A stretch of DNA of 64,000 nt from Pseudactinotalea suaedae. GTDB lineage: Bacteria; Actinomycetota; Actinomycetes; Actinomycetales; Beutenbergiaceae. The stretch covers positions 248,001 through 312,000 of the forward strand of contig NZ_WNXY01000004.1 of NCBI RefSeq assembly GCF_009733815.1, read 5' to 3'. The notes under the pieces are model-generated. The model searched no databases. It was not told the origin of the DNA and saw nothing but the letters and a program-made list of their open reading frames with translations. The position numbers and the translations under genes were made by a program. Shown here one piece after another: positions 26,911 through 35,308 of this stretch; the stretch's first letter is position 1; every line of letters begins with the position of its first letter.

Positions 26911-27575
26911 AGGAGTGGGGTCACCTCGAGGTTGCGGTAGTGAGCGGACAGGGGGGCCATCTGGCGGAAGCCGATCCGCCCCGGCCCGAGCGGCGGGCCG
27001 GTGGCGCCGTCGTCGGTCCAGCGGAACAGCTCCAGGTCGTCGATCGCGAAGGCGATCTCGGGACCGCGCTTGGTCACGCGCACCCGGTAGTGGCCGTCGG
27101 CGTCGGCGGGCGCCGGCAGCGGGTCGGCGCCCTGGGCGACCAGGTGGAAGCCGGGGCTCTTGCGGAGATTGCAGGTGTGGAAGCGACGCTCGGCCGGCCA
27201 CCGACGGCGGTAGTAGGAGACATGCAGGGTGCGTACGTCGCCCGAGTGGTACTGCGGGTAGTAGCCGGTGCGCGGCGCGAGGGTGGGGTCGAACAGGTCC
27301 CTGCCCTCGGTGCCGGACGCGGCGAAGAACAGCATCGCCAGCCCGGTGTCCTGCAGCGGCCGGAAGTCCCACGCGATCTCCACGTCGGGGCCGAAGATCT
27401 CGGGGCACCAGACCGTGACGTGCGCGTGGTCGCCACGCCCCTCGGCGGCCAGCGCAGCCTCGTCCGCGGTGCTGAACAGCCGCGCGCCGCCGTCGACGTG
27501 CTCGACGCCGAGCGGACCTTCGGCGACCCAGCCCTGCAGGTCGGCGGCGGTGGCGAGCGGGTTCCGGTACGTCAT
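26907..27575 (-). CDS. YesU-like DUF1961 protein
   Basis: 222 residues, a concanavalin-like beta-jellyroll protein. DUF1961 proteins such as Bacillus YesU occur in rhamnogalacturonan loci. Features seen: AHVTVWCPEIFGPDVEIAWD, then the aromatic-rich TGYYPQYHSGDVRTLHVSYY, FHTCNLRKSPGF and the final strand IGFRQMAPLSAHYRNLEV. Such aromatic-lined jellyrolls usually bind carbohydrate. The precise reaction, if any, is not established here. Both ends overlap neighbours (ATGA), so its amount is tied to the esterase and lyase. Confidence 0.8.
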   Translation of the reverse strand: MTYRNPLATAADLQGWVAEGPLGVEHVDGGARLFSTADEAALAAEGRGDHAHVTVWCPEIFGPDVEIAWDFRPLQDTGLAMLFFAASGTEGRDLFDPTLAPRTGYYPQYHSGDVRTLHVSYYRRRWPAERRFHTCNLRKSPGFHLVAQGADPLPAPADADGHYRVRVTKRGPEIAFAIDDLELFRWTDDGATGPPLGPGRIGFRQMAPLSAHYRNLEVTPLL

Positions 27576-28255
27576 GGGCGCACGAACCGGGCGCCGAGCG
27601 CTTCCGCGTGGTCGTCCAGACCACGGATCACGCGCAGCTGCTGAGCCACGAAGGCCGCCACGGTGGTGGCGCCGAACGCACCGAAGTGGGTGTTGTCGGG
27701 GGCGCCGGTCTCGGGGTGCGCGTGCCCGAAGAGCCGCCACGACTCCTCCTCGCCCATCCAGGCGTAGAGCCACCGCGTGAAGCCGGTGAGCTCCAGGACC
27801 GGCACGTCGAGCTCGGTACCCAGCGCGCGCACCGCCGCGGGGTAGGGGCCGTGCGAGAGCTGCAGGTCGCCGTCGTCGGTGAAGAGCCGACGCTCGACGC
27901 TGGTCCCGAGCACCGGCAGCCCACCGGCGGCGCGCGCCTCCTCGACGAAGGTGCGCAGGTTCCTCGCGTAGCCACCGGTCGCCGCGAGGGTGTCCGGCTC
28001 CTTCTGGTCGTTGTGGCCGAACTGGATCACGACGACGTCGCCCGGCTCGGTCGCGTCCAGCACGCGCTGCCAGCGGCCCTCGGCGCGGAAGGAGTCCGTG
28101 GTCGCTCCGCCGATCGCCTCGTTGTGGACCGGCTCCTCCACGTGCAGGTGAAGGGCCGCACCCCACCCCGCCACACCGGTGTCGTCGAGCGGGCCGGGCG
28201 CCACCGTGGAGTCGCCAGCCAGGTGGATGGTGATGGATGGGCCGCTGCTGCTCAA
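27572..28255 (-). CDS. Rhamnogalacturonan acetylesterase (CE12, SGNH hydrolase)
   Basis: 227 residues from a TTG at 28255, which overlaps the permease stop as TTGA. No ATG or GTG is placed better, and the mature domain begins at once with SITIHLAGDSTVA. It removes acetyl groups from rhamnogalacturonan, opening the backbone to the lyase. Ser16 in GDST is the nucleophile; the family Gly, the GHND block (FGHNDQKEP) and DNTHF with the catalytic Asp and His are all present. No signal peptide, so it is cytoplasmic. The rare TTG start may keep its level low relative to the transporter. Confidence 0.88.
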   Translation of the reverse strand: MSSSGPSITIHLAGDSTVAPGPLDDTGVAGWGAALHLHVEEPVHNEAIGGATTDSFRAEGRWQRVLDATEPGDVVVIQFGHNDQKEPDTLAATGGYARNLRTFVEEARAAGGLPVLGTSVERRLFTDDGDLQLSHGPYPAAVRALGTELDVPVLELTGFTRWLYAWMGEEESWRLFGHAHPETGAPDNTHFGAFGATTVAAFVAQQLRVIRGLDDHAEALGARFVRP

Positions 28256-29136
28256 CCCTTCACGCTCCCGATCAGCATGCCCTTGGCGAAGTGCTTCTGC
28301 AGGAACGGGTAGGCCAGCAGCACCGGGATCGTCGCCACGATCACGACGGCGAACTTGATGCCCTGCGCCGGCGGCGGGACGTCGCTGTTCATGTCGTCGG
28401 CCGTGAGCGTGGCCGAGGCGGTCACCTGCCGCAGGATCATCTGCAGGGTCCACTTGTCCTGGTCGCCGAGGTAGAGCAGCGGCGACATGTAGTCGTTCCA
28501 CAGGCCGACGGCGTAGAAGAGGGCGAAGGTGGCCAGGACGGGCTTGCTCAGCGGGGCGACGATGCTGCGCAGGATCCGGATCTCGTTGGCGCCGTCGATG
28601 CGGGCGGACTCCTCGAGCTCCTTGGGCAGCTCCTGGAAGAAGTTCTTGATGATGATCAGGCTGAAGGGGTTGATCGCCATCGGCAGGATGAGCGCCCAGT
28701 AGCTGTTGAGCAGACCCAGCTCCTTGACGATGAGGAAGGTCGGGATCATGCCGGCCGAGAACACCATGCAGAACACGATCAGGCTCATCATCGTGCGCCG
28801 GCCGGGCAGATCGACCTTCGACAGCGGGTACGCCATCAGTGCGGTGAGCGCCAGCTGGATCACGGTGCCCACACCGGTGACGACGACGGTCGTCACGAAG
28901 GCGCGCACGAACACGCGCGAGCTGAGGATCGAGGCGTAGGACGCCGTCGTGATCTCGTTGGGCCACACGAAGAACGGCCGCGTGGTGATCTCCAGCTCGG
29001 TGGCGAGAGAGCCCGCGAGCACGTAGAGGAAGGGCAGCAGGGCGAGCAGCCCGATGCCGATGAGCACCACGGCGTTGACGGCGTCGAAGGCCCGCCCGGC
29101 CCGGGTGTTGAACCGCTGGTAGGTGCGTCTGTCCAT
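28252..29136 (-). CDS. Carbohydrate ABC transporter permease (YtcP/YesQ-like)
   Basis: 294 residues, six membrane helices, of the MalG-type CUT1 permease family. The coupling loop is SARIDGANEIRILRSIVAP (the EAA motif). The long periplasmic stretch after the first helix (FFVWPNEITTASY) is typical of the LplC/YtcP branch that imports complex plant oligosaccharides. Its start overlaps the stop of the other permease by one base and its stop overlaps the esterase start. No ATPase gene accompanies the pair. Confidence 0.9.
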   Translation of the reverse strand: MDRRTYQRFNTRAGRAFDAVNAVVLIGIGLLALLPFLYVLAGSLATELEITTRPFFVWPNEITTASYASILSSRVFVRAFVTTVVVTGVGTVIQLALTALMAYPLSKVDLPGRRTMMSLIVFCMVFSAGMIPTFLIVKELGLLNSYWALILPMAINPFSLIIIKNFFQELPKELEESARIDGANEIRILRSIVAPLSKPVLATFALFYAVGLWNDYMSPLLYLGDQDKWTLQMILRQVTASATLTADDMNSDVPPPAQGIKFAVVIVATIPVLLAYPFLQKHFAKGMLIGSVKG

Positions 29137-30113
29137 CAGAAGATCCCCGGCTGCTTGAGTCGCTTCGCGAGCGCGTTGGTCCCGAAGATCAGGATCAGGC
29201 CCACGATCGCCTTGGCCAGCCCGACCGCCGTCGAGTAGGAGTAGGCGCCCTGTCGGATGCCCGTGAAGTACACGTAGGTGTCGAACACGTCAGCCACGGA
29301 GCGGTTGAGCGCGTTGGACATCAGGTAGATCTGCTCGAAGCCGGTGTCGAGGATGTTGCCGGTCTGCAGGATCAGCATCACCACGATCGTGGAGCGGATC
29401 GCGGGCAGCGTCACGTGCCAGACCCGCTGCCAGCGGCCTGCGCCGTCGATGATCGCGGCCTCGTACTGCTCCTGGTCGACGCTGGCCAGCGCGGCCAGGA
29501 AGATGATCGTGCCCCACCCGGTGCTCTTCCAGATCGACTGCAGCAGGATCAGCGGCCGGAACCAGTCCGGGTCGGCCAGGAAGTTGGTGTCGCTGCCCAG
29601 CAGGTCGTTCAGGGTGGTCCACAACGGCCCGTTGCCCACCGCGAACAGCAGGCCCGTCAGCGAGACCACCACGGTCCAGGACAGGAAGTGCGGGATGTAG
29701 ACCAGCGTCTGCACGGTGCGCTTGAGGACCTGCAGCCGGACCTCGTTGAGCAGCATCGCCAGCACGATGGTCAGCGGGAACGCGATGAACAGCCCCAGCG
29801 CGGCGAGGATCAGCGTGTTGCCGAGGATCCGGGGGAAGTCCGGGTTGGAGAAGAAGCTCTGGAAGTGCTCCCAGCCCACCCACTCGCTGCCCTCGATGCC
29901 CAGGAACGGGATGTAGTTCCTGAACGCGATCTGCGCCCCGTACATCGGCCAGAACCGGAACAGCGCGAAGTAGAGCACGCCCGGCGCCAGCAGCAGGAAC
30001 AGCCACCGGTAGCGGACCAGGTTGCCCAGCAGGTTGCGGCGGTTCGGTGGGGGCTCGGGCCGCAGCAACGGGCCGTCGTCGACGGCGCCGACATCAGCGG
30101 TGGCAGAGGTCAT
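29136..30113 (-). CDS. Carbohydrate ABC transporter permease (YteP/LplB-like)
   Basis: 325 residues, six membrane helices, CUT1 MalF-like. It starts at an ATG with GAGGAAGAGA nearby and has an N-terminal cytoplasmic tail ending RRNLLGNLVRYRWLF. The EAA loop reads YEAAIIDGAGRWQRVWHVTL. It shows the YteP/LplB pattern QIAFRNYIPFLGIEGSEWVGWEHF before the second helix. It forms the membrane channel with the next gene; the substrate is inferred from the lyase and esterase to be rhamnogalacturonan oligosaccharide. Confidence 0.9.
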   Translation of the reverse strand: MTSATADVGAVDDGPLLRPEPPPNRRNLLGNLVRYRWLFLLLAPGVLYFALFRFWPMYGAQIAFRNYIPFLGIEGSEWVGWEHFQSFFSNPDFPRILGNTLILAALGLFIAFPLTIVLAMLLNEVRLQVLKRTVQTLVYIPHFLSWTVVVSLTGLLFAVGNGPLWTTLNDLLGSDTNFLADPDWFRPLILLQSIWKSTGWGTIIFLAALASVDQEQYEAAIIDGAGRWQRVWHVTLPAIRSTIVVMLILQTGNILDTGFEQIYLMSNALNRSVADVFDTYVYFTGIRQGAYSYSTAVGLAKAIVGLILIFGTNALAKRLKQPGIF

Positions 30114-30159
30114 GGTCTCTTCCTCGGGGACAGGAGCGGTTCACGCGGCGTGCCTGCGT

Positions 30160-30190
30160 GCGAGGTCCGGGGACCTGCCCCGGACCTCGC
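30160..30190 (-). terminator. Intercistronic hairpin between binding protein and permeases
   Basis: A perfect 13-base-pair stem with a five-base loop lies 11 bases after the binding-protein stop, with no T-run. Such hairpins often lower expression of the permeases relative to the abundant binding protein, or protect the upstream mRNA. Confidence 0.65.
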
Positions 30191-30201
30191 GCGCTTCAGC
30201 A

Positions 30202-31755
30202 TCAGCCGAGCTGGCTGTACAGCTCGTTGATCTCGGTGGTCACCTGGTCGCCACCGCTGGTGCGCCAGAGCTCGACCGCCGCGTCCAGCCCGGCCTCGTC
30301 GATCTGGCCCGCGAGGTACTGGATGCGGGCGTCGCCGATGATGTTGTCGAGCTGGGTGCCGTTGGTCGTGTAGGTGTCGGAGACCAGCCCCGCCGCGGGG
30401 TTGAACACGGCGTTGGCGGCGTCCTCCTCCTGCAGCTGCAGGCGCAGCTCGCCGAGCTCACCGAGGAACTCGGTCCGCGGCTGGATCGGGTGCGCGTTGT
30501 AGCCGGCGACGTTCATGCCGAGCTGGGCCCACGCACCGGTCACCTGGTCGGTGAACTCCTGCCGCTCCGGGTTGAACACCGCGAAGCCGTCCTCGACCGT
30601 GTAGTTGTCACCCTCGATGCCGTGGTTCATCAGGTTCTGGGCCTCGGTGGTGTTGAGGTCGTTGAGGATCTGCAGCACCTGCTCCAGCTGCTCCTCGTTC
30701 TCCACCGACGAGCGCGGGATGGCCAGGAATCCGGCGTACCCGGTCGTGGGCAGCGCGAACGTGCCGTTGGGGCCCTCGAGCTGGCCCGCCAGCGCCACCT
30801 TGGTGGCCGCGCTGCCCTCCTCCTGCTGCTCGAAGAGGTCGGCGAGCTGTGCGGCTCGGGACTGCACGTCGAGGATGATCCCGCCCTGACCGTTGAGGAA
30901 CGGCTCGTTCCAGGTCGCGGGGTCCATGGTGGCGTAGTCGGGGTTGACGTAGCCGCTCTGCACGAGCTCGCGCTCGTACTCGAGGGCCTCGCGCCACTCC
31001 GGCGTGGTGAAGGCGGGGACGAGCTCGCCGCCCTCGTCGCGCCAGACGTTCCCGGAGCCGTACCAGACCTCGATCGTGTCGTACGGGCTGCTGGTGCCGA
31101 TGCCGCCGGGCCACTGCGGCGCGATCATGCCGTAGGTGTCGTCCGCGCCGTTGCCGTCGGGGTCGTCCTCGGTGAAGGCGCGTGCGATCTCCGCCAGGTC
31201 CTCGGTGGTCTCGGGCAGCTCCAGCCCCAGGTTGTCGAGCCAGTCCTGCCGGATGATCACGCTGGAGCGGATGACGTCGCGGGCGCGGTAGACGCCGAAG
31301 ATCTGGCCGTTGACACCCGAGGCGAGCTCGACGTCGGGGTTCTCCGAGACCAGGTTCGGGTAGTCCCCGGACTGCAGGTACTCGGTGAGCTCCCAGAAGC
31401 CGCCGGCCAGCGCCGTCGACACGAAGCCCTGGTCCTTGCCGGTGATCACCATGACATCGGGGATGTCGTCGCCAGCCAGCACCGTGTTGATCCGGTCGCC
31501 GTAGGAGGTGTTCGGGACCCACTGCACCTCGAGCGGCACGCCGGCGAGCTCGCTCAGGGCGGTGCCGACCGGGTCGTCGCTCTCGGGCGGCACCTCGGCG
31601 AAGTAGGGCGCCATGATGGTCAGGCTGTCCAGCGCGCCGTCGCCACCCTCGCCGCCGCCGTTGTCGCCACCTCCGTCGCCGCCACCGCTGCAGGCGGTCA
31701 GCACCAGTGCACCCGCCACCGCCGTGGCGATCGGTGCGATCCGTCGCATTCTCAT
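30202..31755 (-). CDS. Sugar ABC transporter substrate-binding lipoprotein (YtcQ/LplA-like)
   Basis: 517 residues. It has a lipoprotein signal MRMRRIAPIATAVAGALVLTAC with lipobox LTAC, followed by a Gly/Asp-rich linker. The mature part is a large extracellular solute-binding protein of the LplA/YtcQ type (LTIMAPYFAEVPPES, GVNGQIFGVYRARDVIRSS, QDWLDNLGLELPETTEDL). Its length (over 500) is usual for binders of long plant oligosaccharides. CACGAAAGGAAATCC precedes the start; a second ATG two codons later is possible. It captures the substrate for the two downstream permeases. Confidence 0.9.
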   Translation of the reverse strand: MRMRRIAPIATAVAGALVLTACSGGGDGGGDNGGGEGGDGALDSLTIMAPYFAEVPPESDDPVGTALSELAGVPLEVQWVPNTSYGDRINTVLAGDDIPDVMVITGKDQGFVSTALAGGFWELTEYLQSGDYPNLVSENPDVELASGVNGQIFGVYRARDVIRSSVIIRQDWLDNLGLELPETTEDLAEIARAFTEDDPDGNGADDTYGMIAPQWPGGIGTSSPYDTIEVWYGSGNVWRDEGGELVPAFTTPEWREALEYERELVQSGYVNPDYATMDPATWNEPFLNGQGGIILDVQSRAAQLADLFEQQEEGSAATKVALAGQLEGPNGTFALPTTGYAGFLAIPRSSVENEEQLEQVLQILNDLNTTEAQNLMNHGIEGDNYTVEDGFAVFNPERQEFTDQVTGAWAQLGMNVAGYNAHPIQPRTEFLGELGELRLQLQEEDAANAVFNPAAGLVSDTYTTNGTQLDNIIGDARIQYLAGQIDEAGLDAAVELWRTSGGDQVTTEINELYSQLG

Positions 31756-31780
31756 GGATTTCCTTTCGTGGTGAGTGAAG

Positions 31781-32449
31781 TCACTCGGGGGACGTGCTGG
31801 ACGAGGACGCCGCGACCAGCTGGTCGTTGCGTGCGAAGCAGGAGAAGCAGATGGCCGACACCGCGTGGACCCAGGCGCCGACCGTCAGCACGGGAAGCAG
31901 CCCGGGCAGGAACCCGGTCAGCAGCACCGCGAGCACCGTGACGACCACGACCAGCGCCGTGGCCGGCAGGTCGTGAAGCAGGTAGCGCACCGCGGTCGTG
32001 GCGTACCGGCGCAGCGGCAGCTCGTAGTGGGTGAAGAGCATCACCGCGAACGTCGCCGCGAGCCCGACGACGCCGAGAGCGACCCAGAGCGCCACCACCA
32101 GCGCGCCACCGAGGGGGCCGAACGAGTACAGGTTGGCGCCGAGCACCAGCGCGAGAACCGCGAACGGTGCCAGCACGGCGTTCGCGCGCCAGAACTCGCG
32201 GCGCCAGACGGCGGCGAAGGTCCGCAGCAGCGGCTGCGCGTCACCGCGGACGCGGGACCGCGACACGCTCGCCGCTGCGGCAAGCGCCGGCGCCAGGCCC
32301 AGCACCACACCACCGAGGAACGTGGTCAGGACGATCATCAGGTTCAGCCCCGCGAGCCAGACCAGCAGCTCGGCGGCGTCGTAGATCCGCCCGCCGGGCA
32401 GGCCCGAGGTGGTGGGAAACGCTTTCCTCGGCGTGGTGACTGCGCTCAC
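31781..32449 (-). CDS. DUF624 membrane protein (YesL/YteU-like)
   Basis: 222 residues from a GTG, with about five hydrophobic helices. DUF624 proteins such as Bacillus YesL and YteU recur in pectin and other sugar transport operons, but their job is not known; they may help importer assembly or regulation. It stands first in the operon, 25 bases before the binding protein. Codons 10-14 contain GGAAACGCTTTCC, which resembles a LacI-type operator half-site pair, but coding constraint may explain it. Confidence 0.82.
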   Translation of the reverse strand: MSAVTTPRKAFPTTSGLPGGRIYDAAELLVWLAGLNLMIVLTTFLGGVVLGLAPALAAAASVSRSRVRGDAQPLLRTFAAVWRREFWRANAVLAPFAVLALVLGANLYSFGPLGGALVVALWVALGVVGLAATFAVMLFTHYELPLRRYATTAVRYLLHDLPATALVVVVTVLAVLLTGFLPGLLPVLTVGAWVHAVSAICFSCFARNDQLVAASSSSTSPE

Positions 32450-32494
32450 CGGGCGCTCCCCTCGAGATCGTCGTCGACGTCAGGTCCTGCGCAT

Positions 32495-32514
32495 CGTCAC
32501 CGCCAGCGGTAACG
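32495..32514. promoter_or_regulatory. Candidate operator upstream of the pectin operon
   Basis: CGTCACCGCCAGCGGTAACG is a near-perfect 20-base palindrome (one mismatch per arm) 46 bases before the DUF624 start. Adjacent to it is AT-rich DNA with two GATTCAT copies 13 bases apart (32514-32520, 32527-32533), the only AT-rich stretch here and so the likely promoter. The 155-base gap carries no gene. Confidence 0.5.
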
Positions 32515-32604
32515 ATTCATTGAATGGATTCATGACGGTACATGCGAGCGCCGGGGCCGTCAAGCCGCTGTCCCCCAACCCCAGCCGGAACGGGGCGGCC
32601 GGGG

Positions 32605-33783
32605 TCAGGGAGCCAGCGGGGCGGCGAGGAGTGGGGCGAACGCAGCCTCGGCCGCGCCGATCATCAGTCGGTCCTCCCCCAGCGCGGCGACGCGCAGCTC
32701 GAGGTCGTCGGCAGCACCGGGGATGACCTGGTCGACGACGGCGCTCAGCAAGCCTGTCATGTCGCGCTCGGCGAGGGTCGCCAGGAAGCCGCCCAGGATC
32801 GCCACCGAGGGGTTGAGCACGTTCACGGCGTTCGCGAGGGCGGTGGCGAGGATCCTGCGCTGGCGTGCGACCTCGGCCGCCACCAGCGTGTCGTCCGAGC
32901 CGGCGATCGCGGCGGCCAGGGTGGGTTCGTCGGCGCTGGACAGGCCGACGGCGTCGAGCAGCCGCGCGCGGCTGACCTCGTCCTCGAGGACACCCGCCCC
33001 CGGCCCCGACCCGCCGCGTCGATCGGCGACCGCCACGATGCCGGGCCGGTTCTGCCCGAACTCCCCCGCGTAGCCGGCGGCACCGGTGACCGCGTGCCCC
33101 TCGACCACCAGACCACCGCCGATGCCGCTCGCGCCGCCGTTGAGGTACACGAGGTCGTCGACGTTGCGTCCGGCACCGAACCGGTGCTCGGCGACGGCGC
33201 CGAGGGTGGCGTCGTTGCCGACCGCTGTCGGCAGCCCGGTCGCCGCAGCGACCAGGTCCCGGACGGGTGCGTCCCGCCAGGCGAGGTGAGGCGCGAGCCG
33301 CACGAGCCCGTCCGAGGCCCGGACGAGGCCCGGCACGGCGAGACCGACGCCTACCAGCCGGGCGCCGTCGAGCTCTTGATCCCGCCAGCGTTCGATGCTC
33401 GCCCGGGTGAGCTCCGCCGTCTGCGCCGGACTGACCACGGTGTCGAGCTCGATGCGCTCACGCGCCACCACCCGGCCGCCGAGCCCGACAGCGGCGACCG
33501 TGACCGCGTCCACCTCGGGGTTGACCGCGATGGCGATCACCCCCGGTGCCACCGACACGACCGGCGAGGGCCGGCCCACCCGGTTCGTCTCCTGCGGCGC
33601 CCGCTCCTGCGCGAGCCCCAGCTCGACCAGCTCGCCCGCCAGCGCGGCCACCGTCGAGCGGTTCAGCCCGGTCACCGCGGTCAGCTGCGAGCGCGACGCC
33701 GGGCCGCGCAGGTGGATAAGCCGCAGCACGGTGGCGAGGTTCCGCTGCCGGACCCCGTCGGCTGCCCCGGCTCGCTCCACCAC
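32605..33783 (-). CDS. ROK-family transcriptional regulator
   Basis: 392 residues. It has an N-terminal winged helix-turn-helix (SRSQLTAVTGLNRSTVAALAG, about 30-50) followed by a ROK sugar-kinase-like domain. The ROK zinc motif CxCGxxGC is absent (region GYAGEFGQNRPGI...RRGGSGPGAG), so it is likely a pure sensor-repressor without kinase activity. It is in the same orientation as, and 155 bases upstream of, the pectin operon, making it the likely regulator of that operon through the intervening palindrome. The GTG start is uncertain by one codon. Confidence 0.85.
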   Translation of the reverse strand: MVERAGAADGVRQRNLATVLRLIHLRGPASRSQLTAVTGLNRSTVAALAGELVELGLAQERAPQETNRVGRPSPVVSVAPGVIAIAVNPEVDAVTVAAVGLGGRVVARERIELDTVVSPAQTAELTRASIERWRDQELDGARLVGVGLAVPGLVRASDGLVRLAPHLAWRDAPVRDLVAAATGLPTAVGNDATLGAVAEHRFGAGRNVDDLVYLNGGASGIGGGLVVEGHAVTGAAGYAGEFGQNRPGIVAVADRRGGSGPGAGVLEDEVSRARLLDAVGLSSADEPTLAAAIAGSDDTLVAAEVARQRRILATALANAVNVLNPSVAILGGFLATLAERDMTGLLSAVVDQVIPGAADDLELRVAALGEDRLMIGAAEAAFAPLLAAPLAP

Positions 33784-33851
33784 ACCGAAACCCTAGTGGG
33801 GGCGTCACGAAAACCCTTGCCCTGCCTCGCAGCGCGGAGCATGGTGGCCGG

Positions 33852-34409
33852 ATGAGCGAGCCTGAGCGCTGGAGCGTCGCCACCGTGTACCCCGACATGT
33901 GGGTCGATCCCGATGACGACCCCCGCAACACCGACGGCGTCAGCGCTGACGGCGAGCTCCCCACGCTGCAGGACTACCTGACCAGCTACCGGCTGACGTT
34001 GCTGATGAAGTGCGACGGGTTGGATCCGGAGCAGCTGGCGCGGCGGTCGGTACCACCCTCGACGATGTCGCTGCTCGGGCTCGTGCGTCATCTGGCGCAG
34101 GTCGAGCGGGACTGGCACCGCACGATCAGGCCCGAGGACGCCGAGCACCGCATCTACGGCCCGGGCGACGCCGACTTCGACGGCGCCGTCGCCGAGCGGG
34201 CGGCGGTCGACGGCGCGTTCGCCGACCTCGCGCGCGAGCAGGAAGCGACGGACGCGGCGGTGGCCGCGCATCCGGACCTCGGCGAGCGGGTCGGCGCGGA
34301 GGGGGTCGCGATCCGGGAGATCCTCGTGCACCTCATCGAGGAGTACGCACGCCACTGCGGCCACGCCGATCTGCTCCGCGAGTGCATCGATGGGCGCGTC
34401 GGGCAGTAG
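33852..34409 (+). CDS. DinB-fold DUF664 protein
   Basis: 185 residues, four-helix-bundle DinB superfamily. Metal-ligand-type histidines are visible in LLGLVRHLAQVERDWH and in IREILVHLIEEYARHCGHADLLRE, the usual pattern of three spaced His residues. Related proteins are thiol-dependent (mycothiol or bacillithiol) transferases, but many remain unassigned. It is divergent from the ROK gene with a 68-base gap. Confidence 0.85.
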   Translation: MSEPERWSVATVYPDMWVDPDDDPRNTDGVSADGELPTLQDYLTSYRLTLLMKCDGLDPEQLARRSVPPSTMSLLGLVRHLAQVERDWHRTIRPEDAEHRIYGPGDADFDGAVAERAAVDGAFADLAREQEATDAAVAAHPDLGERVGAEGVAIREILVHLIEEYARHCGHADLLRECIDGRVGQ

Positions 34410-34441
34410 GTGCCGTCGCGGCAGGGACCTACGATGCCCGC

Positions 34442-35308
34442 GTGGGGGACGATCAGGGAGGATCTCCGGGCGAGAGCGTGCTCACCAGGTTCGCCTCGGG
34501 CATGCGTTCCAGCGCCGGCGCGGCGGTGCGGCGGATTCGCCGCGAGCACCAGTGGCGCCGCCACGGTGTCGCGCTGCGGCTGTCGGTGGAAGGGCCGGAG
34601 CGCTTCGCCCACGCGATCGCCGAGCACGCCAGCCCGACCCGCCGGGTCCTCGCGGGCGTCGACCCCGAGCTGCAGATCTCCAAGGAGACCAACCTCGCGC
34701 TGGCCTGCGCGCAGCTGAGCGGCCGGGTGCTGCGCCCCGGCCAACGCCTCTCGTTCTGGTACCTGGTCGGTCGCCCGACGGCGGCACGCGGCTTCCTCCC
34801 GGGGGTCGTGCTCAGCCATGGAGGGGTCACCTCGGGCATCGGCGGTGGGCTGTGCCAGCTCACGAACCTTCTCTACTGGATCACCCTGCACACGCCGTTG
34901 ACCGTGGTGGAGCGCTGGCGCCACTCCTACGACGTCTTTCCGGACTCGGCACGCACCCTTCCGTTCGCGAGCGGAGCGACCTGCGCATGGCCCGCCCTCG
35001 ACCTGCAGCTCGCGAATCGCACGGAGCACGACTTCCGGCTGGCGGTCGAGGTCGTCGACGGCGAGCTGCGTGGCTCCTGGTCGAGCGGCACCGCTCCCAC
35101 CCAGCGGTACCGGGTCTACGAAGCCGCGCACCGGATCACCAACGACGGCCCGGGGGTGCACAGCCGCCACAACGTGCTGCGGCGACGCGTCTTCGACCTG
35201 GACGGCGTCGAGATCGCCGACGAGCTGGTCGCCGAGAACCACGCGCTGATGATGTACGAGCCGTTCCTGGGTGCCGGACCCGTGCGTCTGCCCCTCGAAC
35301 CGGCCTGA
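34442..35308 (+). CDS. VanW family protein
   Basis: About 288 residues from a GTG at 34442; later starts at 34478 and 34502 are possible and the ribosome site does not decide between them. The VanW domain runs from SKETNLALACAQLSG to about the middle: PGQRLSFWYLVGRPTAARGF, GGVTSGIGGGLCQLTNLLYW, and VVERWRHSYDV. VanW occurs in some vancomycin-resistance clusters and in many cell-wall-related contexts; its reaction is unknown. Here it stands alone, convergent with the polymerase gene (stops abut in TGATCA), so no resistance role can be claimed. Confidence 0.88.
   Translation: MGDDQGGSPGESVLTRFASGMRSSAGAAVRRIRREHQWRRHGVALRLSVEGPERFAHAIAEHASPTRRVLAGVDPELQISKETNLALACAQLSGRVLRPGQRLSFWYLVGRPTAARGFLPGVVLSHGGVTSGIGGGLCQLTNLLYWITLHTPLTVVERWRHSYDVFPDSARTLPFASGATCAWPALDLQLANRTEHDFRLAVEVVDGELRGSWSSGTAPTQRYRVYEAAHRITNDGPGVHSRHNVLRRRVFDLDGVEIADELVAENHALMMYEPFLGAGPVRLPLEPA

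Noticed and set aside
34442-35308. Vancomycin resistance locus
   Set aside because: VanW occurs alone; no VanH/A/X or two-component genes are nearby.
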